Part shown: positions 36,278 through 46,178 of the stretch, one piece after another
How the letters are laid out: the number at the start of each line of letters is the position of its first letter
Numbering within the stretch: position 1 is the stretch's first letter
From: Marinobacter flavimaris
GTDB taxonomy: Bacteria; Pseudomonadota; Gammaproteobacteria; Pseudomonadales; Oleiphilaceae
Assembly: GCF_002933295.1 (NCBI RefSeq)
Contig: NZ_PSSW01000001.1
Span: 620,001 to 684,000 of the forward strand
Direction: 5' to 3'
Length of the DNA stretch: 64,000 bases
Made by a program: the position numbers and the translations under genes
Notes under the pieces: model-generated
What the model was told of the DNA's origin: nothing
Seen by the model: the letters and a program-made list of their open reading frames with translations, nothing else
The model's database searches: none

Positions 36278-36859
36278 ATGAATCACAGTCCAAATGATCT
36301 TATCATGCTGTTTAATGACCTTTTCCGGGAAGCATACCGGACAGTTCTGGTCAAAGGCAGTGATGAACCTGAATACTTGCCTGCCAGCGATCCGGAAGGT
36401 CTCGCACAGGTCGTTTTCGCTCACGGCTATTATGCCAGCGCTTTGCATGAAATAAGCCACTGGTGTATTGCTGGTGAGCACCGGCGCACACTTCATGACT
36501 ATGGTTACTGGTATTGTCCGGATGGCCGGACACTGAAGCAGCAACAGGCGTTCGAGCAGGTTGAGGTCAAGCCCCAGGCCATTGAGTGGTTGTTTTCGGT
36601 GGCCGCAGGGTCCCGTTTTCACATCAGCGCGGACAACCTCTCCGGCGTTGGCGCCGCCGATGAAGAGCGGTTTCGGCATAGAGTCAGAGACCAGGCAGGT
36701 GAGTATCTGGAACAGGGGTTGCCGCCCCGGGCCCAGAGATTTTTTGATTCGCTGGCCACATTTTACGGTACCGGAGAAATCCTAGAAGAACGCTGGCATG
36801 AAGATGCCCGACGTATCGCTCCGCTATATTCTGAATCAGGACATTCCCAGGAAAACTGA
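36278..36859 (+). CDS. epmC: Elongation factor P hydroxylase
   Basis: EpmC (YfcM) hydroxylates the beta-lysyl-lysine of EF-P. The 193 residues carry the metal-binding 'ALHEISHWCIAG' (His57-Glu58-x2-His61), followed by 'DYGYWYCPDGRTLKQQQAFE', the family signature. ATG 36278 was chosen over an upstream TTG at 36245. epmA, epmB and efp are not in the window. rhlB starts 6 bp downstream. Confidence 0.9.
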   Translation: MNHSPNDLIMLFNDLFREAYRTVLVKGSDEPEYLPASDPEGLAQVVFAHGYYASALHEISHWCIAGEHRRTLHDYGYWYCPDGRTLKQQQAFEQVEVKPQAIEWLFSVAAGSRFHISADNLSGVGAADEERFRHRVRDQAGEYLEQGLPPRAQRFFDSLATFYGTGEILEERWHEDARRIAPLYSESGHSQEN

Positions 36860-36865
36860 GACTTT

Positions 36866-38149
36866 ATGACATCTGACCCAAAACACACCGGCGATCTGAG
36901 ATTCAGCGATCTGAACCTCGACAAACGTTTGCTGGATGCCATTACGGCCATTGGTTTTGAATACTGCACACCCATTCAGGCCGAAACACTGCCCTGGACA
37001 CTGGCCTGCGAAGATCTGATTGGTCAGGCACAGACCGGCACCGGCAAAACCGCTGCGTTTCTGATTACGGCGATCCAGAGTTTGCTGGAAACCCCGATTC
37101 CCGAAAAGGACCGTTTTGCCTCCGAGCCGAGGGTTCTGGCCCTGGCGCCAACCCGGGAACTGGCGATGCAGATCGCGAAAGACGCTGAGCAACTGTGCCA
37201 GCATACCGGCCACAACGTAGTAACCGTTGTCGGTGGCATGAACTATGACAAGCAGCGCGATCAGCTGCAGAATGAGATCGTCGACATTCTGGTTGCTACC
37301 CCGGGCCGTCTGATCGATTTTCTCGGATCCCAGGACGTGTTTCTGGACCAGCTCGACATCCTGATCCTTGATGAGGCTGATCGCATGCTGGACATGGGCT
37401 TCATTCCCGATGTGAAGCGCATTATCCGCAAATGCACACCCAAAGAGGAGCGCCAGACCCTGCTGTTCAGTGCCACGTTCAACCAGGACGTGCTGAACCT
37501 CGCCTCCATGTGGACCAGCAACGCGGAGTTTGTCGAAATTGAACCGGAGCAGAAAACGGCGGAGCGGGTTGAACAGACCGTCTACCTGGTGGGCGACGAT
37601 GAAAAGCTGCCGGTGCTCGTCAATTTCCTGAAGCGGCCGGAAGTGGAAAAGGCGCTGGTATTTGCCAACCGCCGGGATCAGTGCCGCGACCTGGAAGAAG
37701 ATCTGAGGAACCAGGGGGTCAAAGTTGCCCTGATGTCAGGCGAAATAGCCCAGAACAAGCGCCTCAAAACCCTGGACCAGTTCAAAAAAGGCAGCATCCA
37801 GGTCCTGGTGGCCACCGATGTGGCTGGACGTGGTATTCACGTCAACGGCGTCACCCACGTTTTCAACTACAATCTGCCTGATAATGCCGAAGATTATGTG
37901 CACCGGATTGGCCGCACAGGCAGGGCTGGCAAACACGGGGTTTCCATCAGTTTTGCCGGTGAGGATGACTCGTTCGCGCTTCCCGCCATCGAAACCTACA
38001 TCAGCCAGAAGCTGAAGACTGCCGTGCCCGATGAGGCGCTCATGGCGCCGATGGACAATCCGCCAATTACCCGCAAGCGCGGTCGTCGCCCGCAGGGTGG
38101 CGGTGGACGTGGTCAGGGTGGGCGCAATCAGCGTCAGCGCAGGAACTGA
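36866..38149 (+). CDS. rhlB: DEAD-box ATP-dependent RNA helicase RhlB
   Basis: A 427-residue RNA helicase that works with the degradosome. Motifs in order: Q motif 'FEYCTPIQAETLP', Walker A AQTGTGKT (55-62), PTRELA, DEAD (169-172), SAT (202-204), and 'HRIGRTGRAGKHG'. The C-terminal tail is short, basic and Gly/Arg/Gln-rich, as in RhlB. pdxB follows after 17 bp. Confidence 0.9.
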   Translation: MTSDPKHTGDLRFSDLNLDKRLLDAITAIGFEYCTPIQAETLPWTLACEDLIGQAQTGTGKTAAFLITAIQSLLETPIPEKDRFASEPRVLALAPTRELAMQIAKDAEQLCQHTGHNVVTVVGGMNYDKQRDQLQNEIVDILVATPGRLIDFLGSQDVFLDQLDILILDEADRMLDMGFIPDVKRIIRKCTPKEERQTLLFSATFNQDVLNLASMWTSNAEFVEIEPEQKTAERVEQTVYLVGDDEKLPVLVNFLKRPEVEKALVFANRRDQCRDLEEDLRNQGVKVALMSGEIAQNKRLKTLDQFKKGSIQVLVATDVAGRGIHVNGVTHVFNYNLPDNAEDYVHRIGRTGRAGKHGVSISFAGEDDSFALPAIETYISQKLKTAVPDEALMAPMDNPPITRKRGRRPQGGGGRGQGGRNQRQRRN

Positions 38150-38166
38150 CAGGGCCGAATATCATC

Positions 38167-39318
38167 ATGTTGATCGTAGCAGACGAAAACATTCCCTTAC
38201 TGGATTCCTTTTTCGGCGATATCGGAGAGATTCGCCGGGTATCCGGCCGTTCCATGTCGAACGAGGATGTCCGGGATGCCGATATCGTGCTGGTTCGTTC
38301 CGTCACCAGGGTAAATCGTGAGCTCCTGGAGGGCAGTCGGGTTCGGTTTGTCGGCACAACCACCATCGGTACCGACCATGTCGATCTCGACTGGCTCGAG
38401 GCCGCGGGTATTCGCTTCTCGGCGGCGCCCGGCTGCAACGCCAACAGTGTTGCCGAGTACGTGTTGTCTGTGCTTTCGCTGCATGCCGAGCGGCGTGGCC
38501 TTGCTGACTGGTCCCAGCTCAGTGTTGGTATTGTCGGGGTCGGCAATGTCGGTGGCGAACTGGCCCACAAACTGGAACGCCTTGGATTTGATGTGCGCCT
38601 CTGTGATCCGCCCAGGGCGGATCGGGAAGAGGACGACCAGGAATTTGTGTCGCTGGAAGAGGCCATGAAGTGTGATGTGGTGTCCCTTCACACACCTTTG
38701 ACACGAGAAGGCGACCATCCCACGCTGCATATGATTGGTCATCCCGAGCTTGAGGCTCTGGGCGCAAATCAGCTCCTTATCAATGCTGGTCGTGGAGAAG
38801 TCATCGACTCGTCAGCATTGCTGGCCCGGCTTGACCAGGGTAACGCGCCGACCGTGGCGCTGGATGTCTGGGAACAGGAGCCGAGGATTCACCCCGAACT
38901 GGTTGACCGGGTCTGGTTGGCGACACCGCACATCGCCGGATACAGCCTCGAAGGCAAGGTTCAGGGGACGGAAATGATCTACCAGGCGCTTAGCCAGTTT
39001 CTGGGCTTGCCGGTTCGCAAGAAAGCCGGCCAGTTTTTACCCGAGCCGGCGCTCAGCAAGATTTCCTTTACCAGCTCGGCCGACGAAGACGATGCCATCC
39101 GCATTGCGCTGAGGGCTTGCTATGACCCTCGTCCCGACGATGCCCGGCTGCGGAATGCCATGACCGGATCCGTTGAAGAGCGAGGTGCGGCTTTTGACAG
39201 GCTCCGTCGTGATTACCCGGTCCGTCGGGAGTGTTCCAGTCTCAAGATTCAGCTCAAGGGCACCAGCAAATCGCTGCAGGACAGTTTCCGGGCCATTGGG
39301 TTCAAGTTGAAAATCTGA
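38167..39318 (+). CDS. pdxB: Erythronate-4-phosphate dehydrogenase
   Basis: PdxB oxidises 4-phosphoerythronate in the de novo pyridoxal phosphate pathway. The 383-residue protein has the D-2-hydroxyacid dehydrogenase fold with 'VGIVGVGNVGGELAHKL' as NAD-binding loop and 'INAGRGEVIDSSALL' with the catalytic Arg/Glu/His regions, and the PdxB-specific C-terminal dimerisation domain (about 290-383). Start 'MLIVADENIPLLDSFFGDIG' is typical. A strong terminator follows. Confidence 0.95.
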   Translation: MLIVADENIPLLDSFFGDIGEIRRVSGRSMSNEDVRDADIVLVRSVTRVNRELLEGSRVRFVGTTTIGTDHVDLDWLEAAGIRFSAAPGCNANSVAEYVLSVLSLHAERRGLADWSQLSVGIVGVGNVGGELAHKLERLGFDVRLCDPPRADREEDDQEFVSLEEAMKCDVVSLHTPLTREGDHPTLHMIGHPELEALGANQLLINAGRGEVIDSSALLARLDQGNAPTVALDVWEQEPRIHPELVDRVWLATPHIAGYSLEGKVQGTEMIYQALSQFLGLPVRKKAGQFLPEPALSKISFTSSADEDDAIRIALRACYDPRPDDARLRNAMTGSVEERGAAFDRLRRDYPVRRECSSLKIQLKGTSKSLQDSFRAIGFKLKI

Positions 39319-39335
39319 ACGAGTCTCACCTGTAC

Positions 39336-39370
39336 AACAAAAAACGGGGCCCTCGGGCCCCGTTTTTTTA
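39336..39370. terminator. Strong bidirectional intrinsic terminator
   Basis: ACGGGGCCC/GGGCCCCGT (39344-39352 and 39355-39363) forms a GC-rich hairpin, with A-rich sequence on the left and seven T residues on the right, so it fits termination of pdxB (plus) and htpX (minus). It lies between the two convergent stops. Confidence 0.9.
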
Positions 39371-40249
39371 CAGCTTGGCGTGCTGCAATGCCTGTATCCG
39401 GTCTTCCAGGGGCGGATGCGTCATAAACAGGGCGCTCAGGCCGCCCCGGGCTCCGCGATTGATGCCGAATGCCTGGAGCGAATCCGGCATCTGATCCGGC
39501 ACTTCACTCTCCTGTTTCAATCTTGCCAGCGCGCTGATCATGGCTGTGCGCCCCGCCAGTTGGGCGCCAGCGATGTCGGCCCGGAATTCCCGCCGGCGGG
39601 AGAACCAGAACACGATCGTGCTGGCCAGAATGCCCAGGACAATCTCGGCAACGATGCTGACGGCGAAAAAACCAAGGCCATGCCCACTTTCGTTCTTGAA
39701 TATCACCCGGTCAACAAACGAACCGATGACCCGGGAGGCGAAGATCACGAACGTGTTCACCACACCCTGAATCAGAGCCAGGGTCACCATGTCGCCATTG
39801 GCCACGTGGCCGATTTCGTGGCCCAGAACTGCCCGGATTTCGTCCTTGTTGAAGCGATGCAAAAGGCCCTCGCTGACGGCAACCAGGGCATCGTTCTTGT
39901 TCCAGCCCGTTGCGAAGGCGTTGGATTGGGACGCCGGGAAAATAGCCACCTCCGGCATCCCGATACCGGCGTTCTTCGCCAACTCGGCTACGGTATCCAC
40001 CAGCCAGCGCTCGGCAGGTGTTCTCGGGGAATCAATAACCCGGGCCCTGGTGCTCCACTTGGCCATTCGTTTGGATATCAGCAGAGACACGATGGCGCCG
40101 GCAAATCCGAAGACCGCCGCGAAGGCCAGCAAAGAGCCATACTGAATACCATTCTGGGCGAGGTAGCTATCCACGCCCAACAGCCGCAGTGTAAAGCTCG
40201 CGACAAGGATGACAGCAAGGTTGGTTGCCAGAAACAGCAGAATACGCAT
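39368..40249 (-). CDS. htpX: Membrane protease HtpX
   Basis: A 293-residue M48-family zinc metalloprotease of the inner membrane that degrades misfolded membrane proteins. Two N-terminal spans, the catalytic HEIGH (His144-Glu145-x2-His148) and a later Glu ligand in '[16 protein letters not shown]' are present. Followed upstream by the small conserved gene and alaA in the order seen in Pseudomonas. Start is ATG 40249. Confidence 0.94.
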   Translation of the reverse strand: MRILLFLATNLAVILVASFTLRLLGVDSYLAQNGIQYGSLLAFAAVFGFAGAIVSLLISKRMAKWSTRARVIDSPRTPAERWLVDTVAELAKNAGIGMPEVAIFPASQSNAFATGWNKNDALVAVSEGLLHRFNKDEIRAVLGHEIGHVANGDMVTLALIQGVVNTFVIFASRVIGSFVDRVIFKNESGHGLGFFAVSIVAEIVLGILASTIVFWFSRRREFRADIAGAQLAGRTAMISALARLKQESEVPDQMPDSLQAFGINRGARGGLSALFMTHPPLEDRIQALQHAKL

Positions 40250-40344
40250 GTTGGTGCCCTGATCAGTTCGTCAAAGAAAATAAAGCCGCTATTCAGACCG
40301 TTATATGCGGTCGCGGTTCAATCAATCAACGAGCTTACGGTGAT

Positions 40345-40815
40345 TTAATAATTGCCGCGGTCGGCAAAAAAGGTTGCCTGCATGATCTGGCTGATTCGGG
40401 CGGAGTTCCCCCCGCGCAGCGCCCTGCGAATCAGGTGGATGTGAGTGGAAAGATCCTCCTGAACGGAAGGGGGCAGATTACCGGCAGCCGTTTCCTCGGG
40501 GATTCCGAATTCACTAGTCAGAGTCTCCGGCGCCGGCGCGCTCAGGCGGATAAAGGCGTCTCTGGTCAGAACCGCCTGGTCCAGAGCCTCCTGGCGGATG
40601 GTGTCGACGTACCGGAGCAGACCTTCCTCTGCGAGCCAGAGCAGGGCGCCGAAACAGGCCATGTGTCGCTTGCTGTGCAGGCCAAATTCGTCCGGCTCAT
40701 CCGGGCCGGCAATGTCTTCGACAAACAGGTTGATGCGCCTGGGAAAGGCGCCGTACAACTGCACCAGGGCAATGGCCGCATCTTTGTAGAATTCCTCGAC
40801 GTGAATATCCGCCAT
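40345..40815 (-). CDS. Conserved protein of unknown function between alaA and htpX
   Basis: A 156-residue soluble, acidic protein of mainly helices ('MADIHVEEFYKDAAIALVQL', 'GLHSKRHMACFGALLWLAEE'). No catalytic motif was recognised. Its place between alaA and htpX matches a hypothetical gene at the same place in Pseudomonas aeruginosa, so it is a real conserved gene. It lies 11 bp downstream of alaA and is probably cotranscribed with it. Confidence 0.75.
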   Translation of the reverse strand: MADIHVEEFYKDAAIALVQLYGAFPRRINLFVEDIAGPDEPDEFGLHSKRHMACFGALLWLAEEGLLRYVDTIRQEALDQAVLTRDAFIRLSAPAPETLTSEFGIPEETAAGNLPPSVQEDLSTHIHLIRRALRGGNSARISQIMQATFFADRGNY

Positions 40816-40826
40816 GGTTTTCCCCG

Positions 40827-42041
40827 TTATTGCTGGTATTGGCCAAGGAAATTGCCGAGCCGGCCCATAGCATCCTCGAGGGTATCTTCCCTGGGCAGGA
40901 ACACGACTCTCAGGTGCTGCCTGTCATCGATATTGAAGGCCGACCCCTGCACCAGGAGGATCTTCTCCTGCAACAGCAGGTCCAGAACCAGTTTCTCGTC
41001 GTTCACGATAGGGAAGTGCTTGGGGTCCAGTTTCGGAAACAGGTAAAGCGCACCCTGGGGTTTGACGCAGCTCACGCCCGGAATGTCGTTAAGCATGCGC
41101 CAGGCGGTTTCCCTTTGCTCGTAGAGCCGCCCGCCTGGCGCCACCAGATCGTTGATGGACTGGTAGCCTCCCAGGGCTGTCTGAATGGCCAGTTGGGCCG
41201 GAACGTTGGCACACAGGCGCATATTCGAGAGCATGTCGATGCCTTCGATCAGATCTTTCGCCCGGTGTTTTGCTCCACTGACGATCATCCAGCCCGAGCG
41301 GTAACCCGCAGCCCGGTAATTCTTGGACAGGCCGTTATAGGTAAAGAACAGCACGTCGTCGGCCAGCGAGGCGGTCGAGATGTGCTGGGTACCGTCATAG
41401 AGGATCTTGTCGTAGATCTCGTCCGACAGAATAATCAGGTTGTGCTTGCGGGCCAGTTCGATGACCTGCTCGAGAAGCTCCTTTGAATACACGGCCCCGG
41501 TCGGGTTGTTGGGGTTGATCAGAACAATGGCACGGGTCCGCCGGGTGATCTTCTTGCGGATATCGTCAATATCCGGAAACCAGTCCTGCTGTTCGTCGCA
41601 GCGATAGTGCACGGGCTTGCCGCTGGAAAGTGTGACGGCTGCGGTCCACAAGGGGTAGTCGGGGGCCGGGATCAGGACTTCGTCGCCGGTATTCAACATG
41701 GCCTGCATCGTCATAACGATCAACTCGCTGACGCCGTTGCCCAGGAAAATATCGTCGATATCGACCTTGTCGATACCCCGCTGCTGGCAGTAGTGCATGA
41801 CCGCCTTGCGGGCGGAGAACAACCCCTTCGACTCCACATAGCCCTGGGCCTGGTGCATGTTGTAGATGACGTCCTGCTGGATTTCTTCCGGGACATCCAG
41901 TTCGAACGCTGCAGGGTTGCCAATATTAAGCTTGAGTACCCGGTGACCCTCTTCCTCTAGCCGGCGTGCCTCCCGCAGAACCACGCCACGGATTTCATAA
42001 CACACGTTATCCAGCTTGGCGGATTTGTAGTAGTTCTGCAT
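40827..42041 (-). CDS. alaA: Alanine aminotransferase-type PLP enzyme
   Basis: A 404-residue class I aminotransferase. The PLP lysine is Lys240 in 'TYNGLSKNYRAAGYR', with 'INPNNPTGAVYSKELLEQ' and 'SDEIYDKILYDG' as cofactor-binding loops. Its full-length similarity to AlaA (YfbQ-type glutamate-pyruvate transaminase) is strong, including the start 'MQNYYKSAKLDNVCYEIRG'. A sigma70-like promoter is visible upstream. The next gene is the small conserved protein. Confidence 0.88.
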   Translation of the reverse strand: MQNYYKSAKLDNVCYEIRGVVLREARRLEEEGHRVLKLNIGNPAAFELDVPEEIQQDVIYNMHQAQGYVESKGLFSARKAVMHYCQQRGIDKVDIDDIFLGNGVSELIVMTMQAMLNTGDEVLIPAPDYPLWTAAVTLSSGKPVHYRCDEQQDWFPDIDDIRKKITRRTRAIVLINPNNPTGAVYSKELLEQVIELARKHNLIILSDEIYDKILYDGTQHISTASLADDVLFFTYNGLSKNYRAAGYRSGWMIVSGAKHRAKDLIEGIDMLSNMRLCANVPAQLAIQTALGGYQSINDLVAPGGRLYEQRETAWRMLNDIPGVSCVKPQGALYLFPKLDPKHFPIVNDEKLVLDLLLQEKILLVQGSAFNIDDRQHLRVVFLPREDTLEDAMGRLGNFLGQYQQ

Positions 42042-42102
42042 AAGACCCGGACGTCCTTCTTTTGAGATCGAAAAATGGCACCTGCCAATACGAGAGGCCT
42101 TT

Positions 42103-42130
42103 ATTCTAGCGGAGCGAGGCCCGGCGGCAA
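42103..42130 (-). promoter_or_regulatory. Sigma70-like promoter for alaA
   Basis: On the minus strand, TTGCCG (plus 42125-42130) and TAGAAT (plus 42103-42108) are 16 bp apart, with the -10 about 62 bp before the alaA ATG. Consensus match is moderate. Confidence 0.4.
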
Positions 42131-42293
42131 CAGGGGAATTATGATGAATTGTGTCGTGTTAAGGCAGATTTAGCACACAAACCTGAACCGGTTTTTAAAA
42201 ATGATCGCCGTAGAGCCTGCATTGCCATGGTTTTTTGGTCTGTGTTGTGAACAATGGAGTCACGACGAACACAAACATCGAAGGGAGAGCTCC

Positions 42294-42785
42294 ATGGCAG
42301 GCGAGACGGTCTACGATTTTACGGTAAGGGATATCAAGGGTAATGAACAAAGCATGGCAGAGTACCGGGGCAAGGTGCTCCTGATCGTGAATACCGCGAG
42401 TAAATGTGGTTTCACACCGCAATTCGAAGGCCTGCAGTCCCTGCACAACGAATTGGGGAGTAAGGGGTTTGAGGTTCTGGGTTTTCCCTGCAACCAGTTC
42501 CTTAATCAGGACCCGGGCGACGAGGATGCAATTAGCCAGTTCTGCAGTCTCAACTACGGGGTCGACTTCCCCATGTTTTCCAAGGTCGAAGTCAACGGTG
42601 ATGGCGCACACCCACTGTTTCGTTTTCTCAAGCATGAAGCCAAGGGACTGATGGGGTCGGAAAAGGTCAAGTGGAACTTCACCAAGTTCCTGGTAGCTCC
42701 CGATGGCAAGGTAGTCCGTCGCTATCCGCCTACAACCAAGCCGGAGGATATTCGGGCCGACATCGAGAAACTGTTACCGGCCTGA
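42294..42785 (+). CDS. Cys-type glutathione/thioredoxin peroxidase (BtuE-like)
   Basis: A 163-residue peroxidase that reduces hydrogen peroxide and organic hydroperoxides. Peroxidatic Cys38 lies in 'NTASKCGFTPQ' (Cys in place of selenocysteine), with 'FPCNQFLNQDPGDE' (likely resolving Cys) and 'VKWNFTKFLV' supplying Gln and Trp. ATG 42294 was chosen because AAGGGAGAG lies upstream; a start at 42201 is unlikely. It diverges from alaA; the 252-bp gap holds the alaA promoter and little else that I could recognise. Confidence 0.92.
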   Translation: MAGETVYDFTVRDIKGNEQSMAEYRGKVLLIVNTASKCGFTPQFEGLQSLHNELGSKGFEVLGFPCNQFLNQDPGDEDAISQFCSLNYGVDFPMFSKVEVNGDGAHPLFRFLKHEAKGLMGSEKVKWNFTKFLVAPDGKVVRRYPPTTKPEDIRADIEKLLPA

Positions 42786-42794
42786 AGGCCGCGG

Positions 42795-45122
42795 TCAAAT
42801 CGCGGGGCGCCAGCGGTCGATGACCGTCCTGAGCTCTTCGCGCTTGTACGGCTTGGTAATGTAGTCGTTCATGCCTGAGGCGAGGCAGTCCTCGCGGTCG
42901 CCCTGCATCACATTTGCGGTAACAGCGATGATCGGCAGGTCTTTCCATTCGGGGTTTTGCCGAATCCTCTGTGTTGCTTCGTAGCCGTCCATAACCGGCA
43001 TCTGGCAATCCATCAGCACCAGGTCATAGTGGTTGTTTTCCAATGCCTGTATGGCCTTGAGGCCGTTCTCTGCGTGATCTGTGCGATGGCCGAGTTTCTT
43101 GAGCAGGCTGACGGCCACCATCTGGTTGACCTGATTGTCCTCCACCAGAAGGATTTTCAGGGAAGCCTCCGTGCCGGTTTGCTCATCGTCTTCCACGGCG
43201 TTGGCCGTTTGTTCCTCGCTGTCCAGCAGCCCTGCGGCCAGAAGCAGGCAACGTAGCAATTCATCCCGACGCAATGGCAACGAGAGCAGCTGTTGCTGCC
43301 CCAGGGCAGGGGGCAGGGTGCCGGAAGAGTCCACCAGTACGACGCCGGCGCCTTGCCAGTTGTCGGCGAATGCCAGGGTTTCTTCGTCTCCGGCGTTGGC
43401 AAGGGCAAGTAGAATTCCATCCGGGTGTCTGCTCGCGCCGCGTATCGGGATGCCCCATTTGCGAAGTTGGGCTTCGATCGCAGACCGGTGTGGGTTGTCC
43501 GGTGGTATTGCCATCGCTATGCCAATGTCCTTGAGCCGGGAATCCACGCGGGGCAGATCATAATCTTCGCTGGCTTCATGAACCGGCAGGGGCAGGGTAA
43601 CGGTGAAGTGTGTGCCGCTGCCCTCCCGGGAGTCCACCAGAATCTGGCCATGCATACGTTCGACAAGTTGACGGCAGAGCGTCAGGCCGAGACCGGTGCC
43701 CCCATAAAGCCGCGTGGTCTCTGCATCAGCCTGGGAGAAGGGTGAGAAAATCCGGTGCAGGCCCTCAGTAGACATACCGATCCCGGTATCCACGACATCG
43801 ATTCTCAGGCTACCCCCGGAGTAGGCTGCCTCTAGTTTCACGCTGCCTTCGTCCGTGAATTTGATGGCATTGCTCAGGAGGTTGTTGAGCACCTGGCGTA
43901 CCCGTGTCGGGTCTCCCAGGAAGTCTTCAGGGAGATCCGGATCGATTTCGGTGACCAGGTGAATACGCTTGCGCCGCGCCTGTTGGGCATGGAGTGTCGC
44001 GCACTCTTCGATCAGGTGCCGGACACTGAAGGGGATGTTTTCCAGACTGAGTTTGCCGGCCTCCACTTTCGAGATGTCCAGTATGTCGTTAAGCAGCCCG
44101 AGCAGGCTTTCACCGGCGTTCAGGGCAATTTCTATCCTGTTGCGCTGGGCAGAATCCAGCTCGCCCTCGAGTGCCAGGCCGAGCATCCCGAGAACTCCAT
44201 TGAGCGGAGTCCGGATCTCATGGCTCATGCTGGCCAGGAAATTGGCCCGTGCCCGCGCCCGGCGAACTGCATCTTCCTTGGCTTTGACCAGGGCGCGATT
44301 ACCACGCTGCAAAGCATCGTTCTTTTCGGAGATCTCCCGGGTCCGGTCCGCCACCTCCTGCTCAAGCTGGGTGGAGTAGTTTTTCATGGCACTCTCGGCG
44401 TGCCGGAGTTGTGCAAGGCTCGAATCGATGGTTTCCAGGTGTTGGTTGATGATGCCAACCATGGTCCCGATCTCGTCTTCCCGATGGTTTGCCGGGATCG
44501 GAAGCCTGACCTTTTCCGGAGAGGTAGCCCGCACCTGGCTCAGTGCGCTGATCACATTGAGCATGGGACGGGTCAGCACAAAATAGAAAATGGCAAGGAG
44601 AGCTGCAGACAGGATCAGGCTTTTCAGTAGCCCGCTGATCAGCGTGTATCCGGCTCGTTGGAGGAAGAGCGCCCCATAGTGATAGGTGTCAATGGTGACG
44701 ATCAGATGCCCAAGTGGCAGATCCTCAAGTTGCGGAACCCGGAGCTCCTGTCGAAATACGCGATCCGGCCCGAACAGCAGATCGCTGACCCAGCGATAGG
44801 GCGAGACCGGGCTGCTCTTGCTGGATGCTGCCATGGTCTCGTCGTCATTATCGGTAATCCGGGCATCAATGGTCGCGGGATGGCGAAGCAGGCCGTCGAG
44901 CAACTCTTCCGCCAGGCGGACGTCGATGTTGTAGGCAATCTGGGAGGCCGGGCTGTTGCTGATATCGATCAGCGCATGGATTTCCTTCTCCATGGAATCC
45001 TTCGCGCTAAAGTAGTCCAGGGTAATCTGGACCACATTCAGCACCAGCCCGAGGGCCATGGCAACGAGGACCGTGTCTCGAGTCAGTCTATAGGAAAGCC
45101 GTTGTTTGAAGCCGTTGCTCAC
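42795..45122 (-). CDS. Hybrid sensor histidine kinase/response regulator
   Basis: A 775-residue membrane kinase. Two spans (about 17-38 and 162-184) flank a periplasmic sensor of about 120 residues; HAMP (about 185-240), coiled coil, HisKA with phospho-His301 (ASMSHEIRTPLNG), HATPase (about 370-520), a divergent receiver-like stretch (about 530-640), and a REC domain with Asp705 (LMDCQMPVMDG). No Hpt domain is present. Layout resembles BarA/GacS-type proteins but lacks their Hpt, so a separate phosphotransferase is expected. Partner unknown. Confidence 0.9.
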   Translation of the reverse strand: MSNGFKQRLSYRLTRDTVLVAMALGLVLNVVQITLDYFSAKDSMEKEIHALIDISNSPASQIAYNIDVRLAEELLDGLLRHPATIDARITDNDDETMAASSKSSPVSPYRWVSDLLFGPDRVFRQELRVPQLEDLPLGHLIVTIDTYHYGALFLQRAGYTLISGLLKSLILSAALLAIFYFVLTRPMLNVISALSQVRATSPEKVRLPIPANHREDEIGTMVGIINQHLETIDSSLAQLRHAESAMKNYSTQLEQEVADRTREISEKNDALQRGNRALVKAKEDAVRRARARANFLASMSHEIRTPLNGVLGMLGLALEGELDSAQRNRIEIALNAGESLLGLLNDILDISKVEAGKLSLENIPFSVRHLIEECATLHAQQARRKRIHLVTEIDPDLPEDFLGDPTRVRQVLNNLLSNAIKFTDEGSVKLEAAYSGGSLRIDVVDTGIGMSTEGLHRIFSPFSQADAETTRLYGGTGLGLTLCRQLVERMHGQILVDSREGSGTHFTVTLPLPVHEASEDYDLPRVDSRLKDIGIAMAIPPDNPHRSAIEAQLRKWGIPIRGASRHPDGILLALANAGDEETLAFADNWQGAGVVLVDSSGTLPPALGQQQLLSLPLRRDELLRCLLLAAGLLDSEEQTANAVEDDEQTGTEASLKILLVEDNQVNQMVAVSLLKKLGHRTDHAENGLKAIQALENNHYDLVLMDCQMPVMDGYEATQRIRQNPEWKDLPIIAVTANVMQGDREDCLASGMNDYITKPYKREELRTVIDRWRPAI

Positions 45123-45175
45123 GGGTTTGCACTGTCCCTGTTGACGGGCCTCTCACAGCGACCCGTTCGGTACCT

Positions 45176-45943
45176 TCAGTCGTCGTAATCGGCCTTTTTC
45201 TTCCACTCATCGTCGTGGAGAAAAGTATCCCACTCTCGGTCCAGTTTGGACTCTCCCTGCGGGCTTTCCTTACCCTCTGCACTCATGGCCTCAAGTTCCT
45301 GAATGCGCGTCCGGAAGCTCTTCACTGCTTTCATGGCAAGTGGATTGTCGCGGGATTTACCCATTTCGGTACTGGCCAGGTGATAGGCATGAATGGCCTT
45401 CCGGATCTGGTTCTGGCGAACATAGTCCCGGGCCTGAAACACATGAAGATCCGCGTGGGTCTTGTGGACAAGGAAGAGCACATACTTGAGGTTTTTCTTG
45501 GCGGTGGCCGAATCAATCCGCCCGCTCTTGTGCATGGCTTCAATCATCTTGAACAGATTCTGAAGCAATTCCTTGACGTAATTCGATTTTTCCGCGGAAT
45601 CAATCTTGACTGGCGTGGTGGTGTCGCGCTTTTCAACGATCTGTGTTTTCAGTTCTGCAGCGGACTTCTGCCATTCCTTGACCGGCAGGTTCGACTTCAG
45701 GCCGGCCAGCTCCGCGCAAGCTTCTTCCATGCGTTTAATCAGAAGCAGTTTCAGATCGGCTGTCAGGTATTGGCCTGGAATTTCGGTCAGCAGGCGATTG
45801 GCCCTGTTATAGGCGTCTTCCTGAGCGGTAATCTTGCGCGCCCGTTCAATGCGGGCGCGTTCCCGCATCTGGCTGAGCACAATAATGACAATCGAGACGG
45901 TAACGATGGCCGCCAGCAGAAGGACGATCGTAGTGGTATCCAT
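45176..45943 (-). CDS. Unknown single-span membrane protein
   Basis: A 255-residue protein with one N-terminal span (about 5-24, TTIVLLLAAIVTVSIVIIVL) and a largely helical, Lys/Glu-rich cytoplasmic part with regularly spaced charged residues. No named domain was recognised. It precedes the hybrid kinase gene (53 bp gap, same strand), so a linked role is possible but unproved. Confidence 0.6.
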   Translation of the reverse strand: MDTTTIVLLLAAIVTVSIVIIVLSQMRERARIERARKITAQEDAYNRANRLLTEIPGQYLTADLKLLLIKRMEEACAELAGLKSNLPVKEWQKSAAELKTQIVEKRDTTTPVKIDSAEKSNYVKELLQNLFKMIEAMHKSGRIDSATAKKNLKYVLFLVHKTHADLHVFQARDYVRQNQIRKAIHAYHLASTEMGKSRDNPLAMKAVKSFRTRIQELEAMSAEGKESPQGESKLDREWDTFLHDDEWKKKADYDD

Positions 45944-46178
45944 TTTGTCAGTAACGACTCCGGCTTCAGGATCAAATGATGGCGGGTGTACAAACCGGCC
46001 TCAAAACACCGATATTATTCAGCAAGTATCCGAAAGACTAGCAGAAATACCGCTCCAGATCCGTTTTCAAATGTGAAAGTTCGTGTTGCTGATTGATTAC
46101 GTGAATCCTCGCTATCATGTATATTGCTCTCGTGAATGAGCCTCGCTTTTCCTGTTGTTCTGGTGTTCCGGAGTTTTT

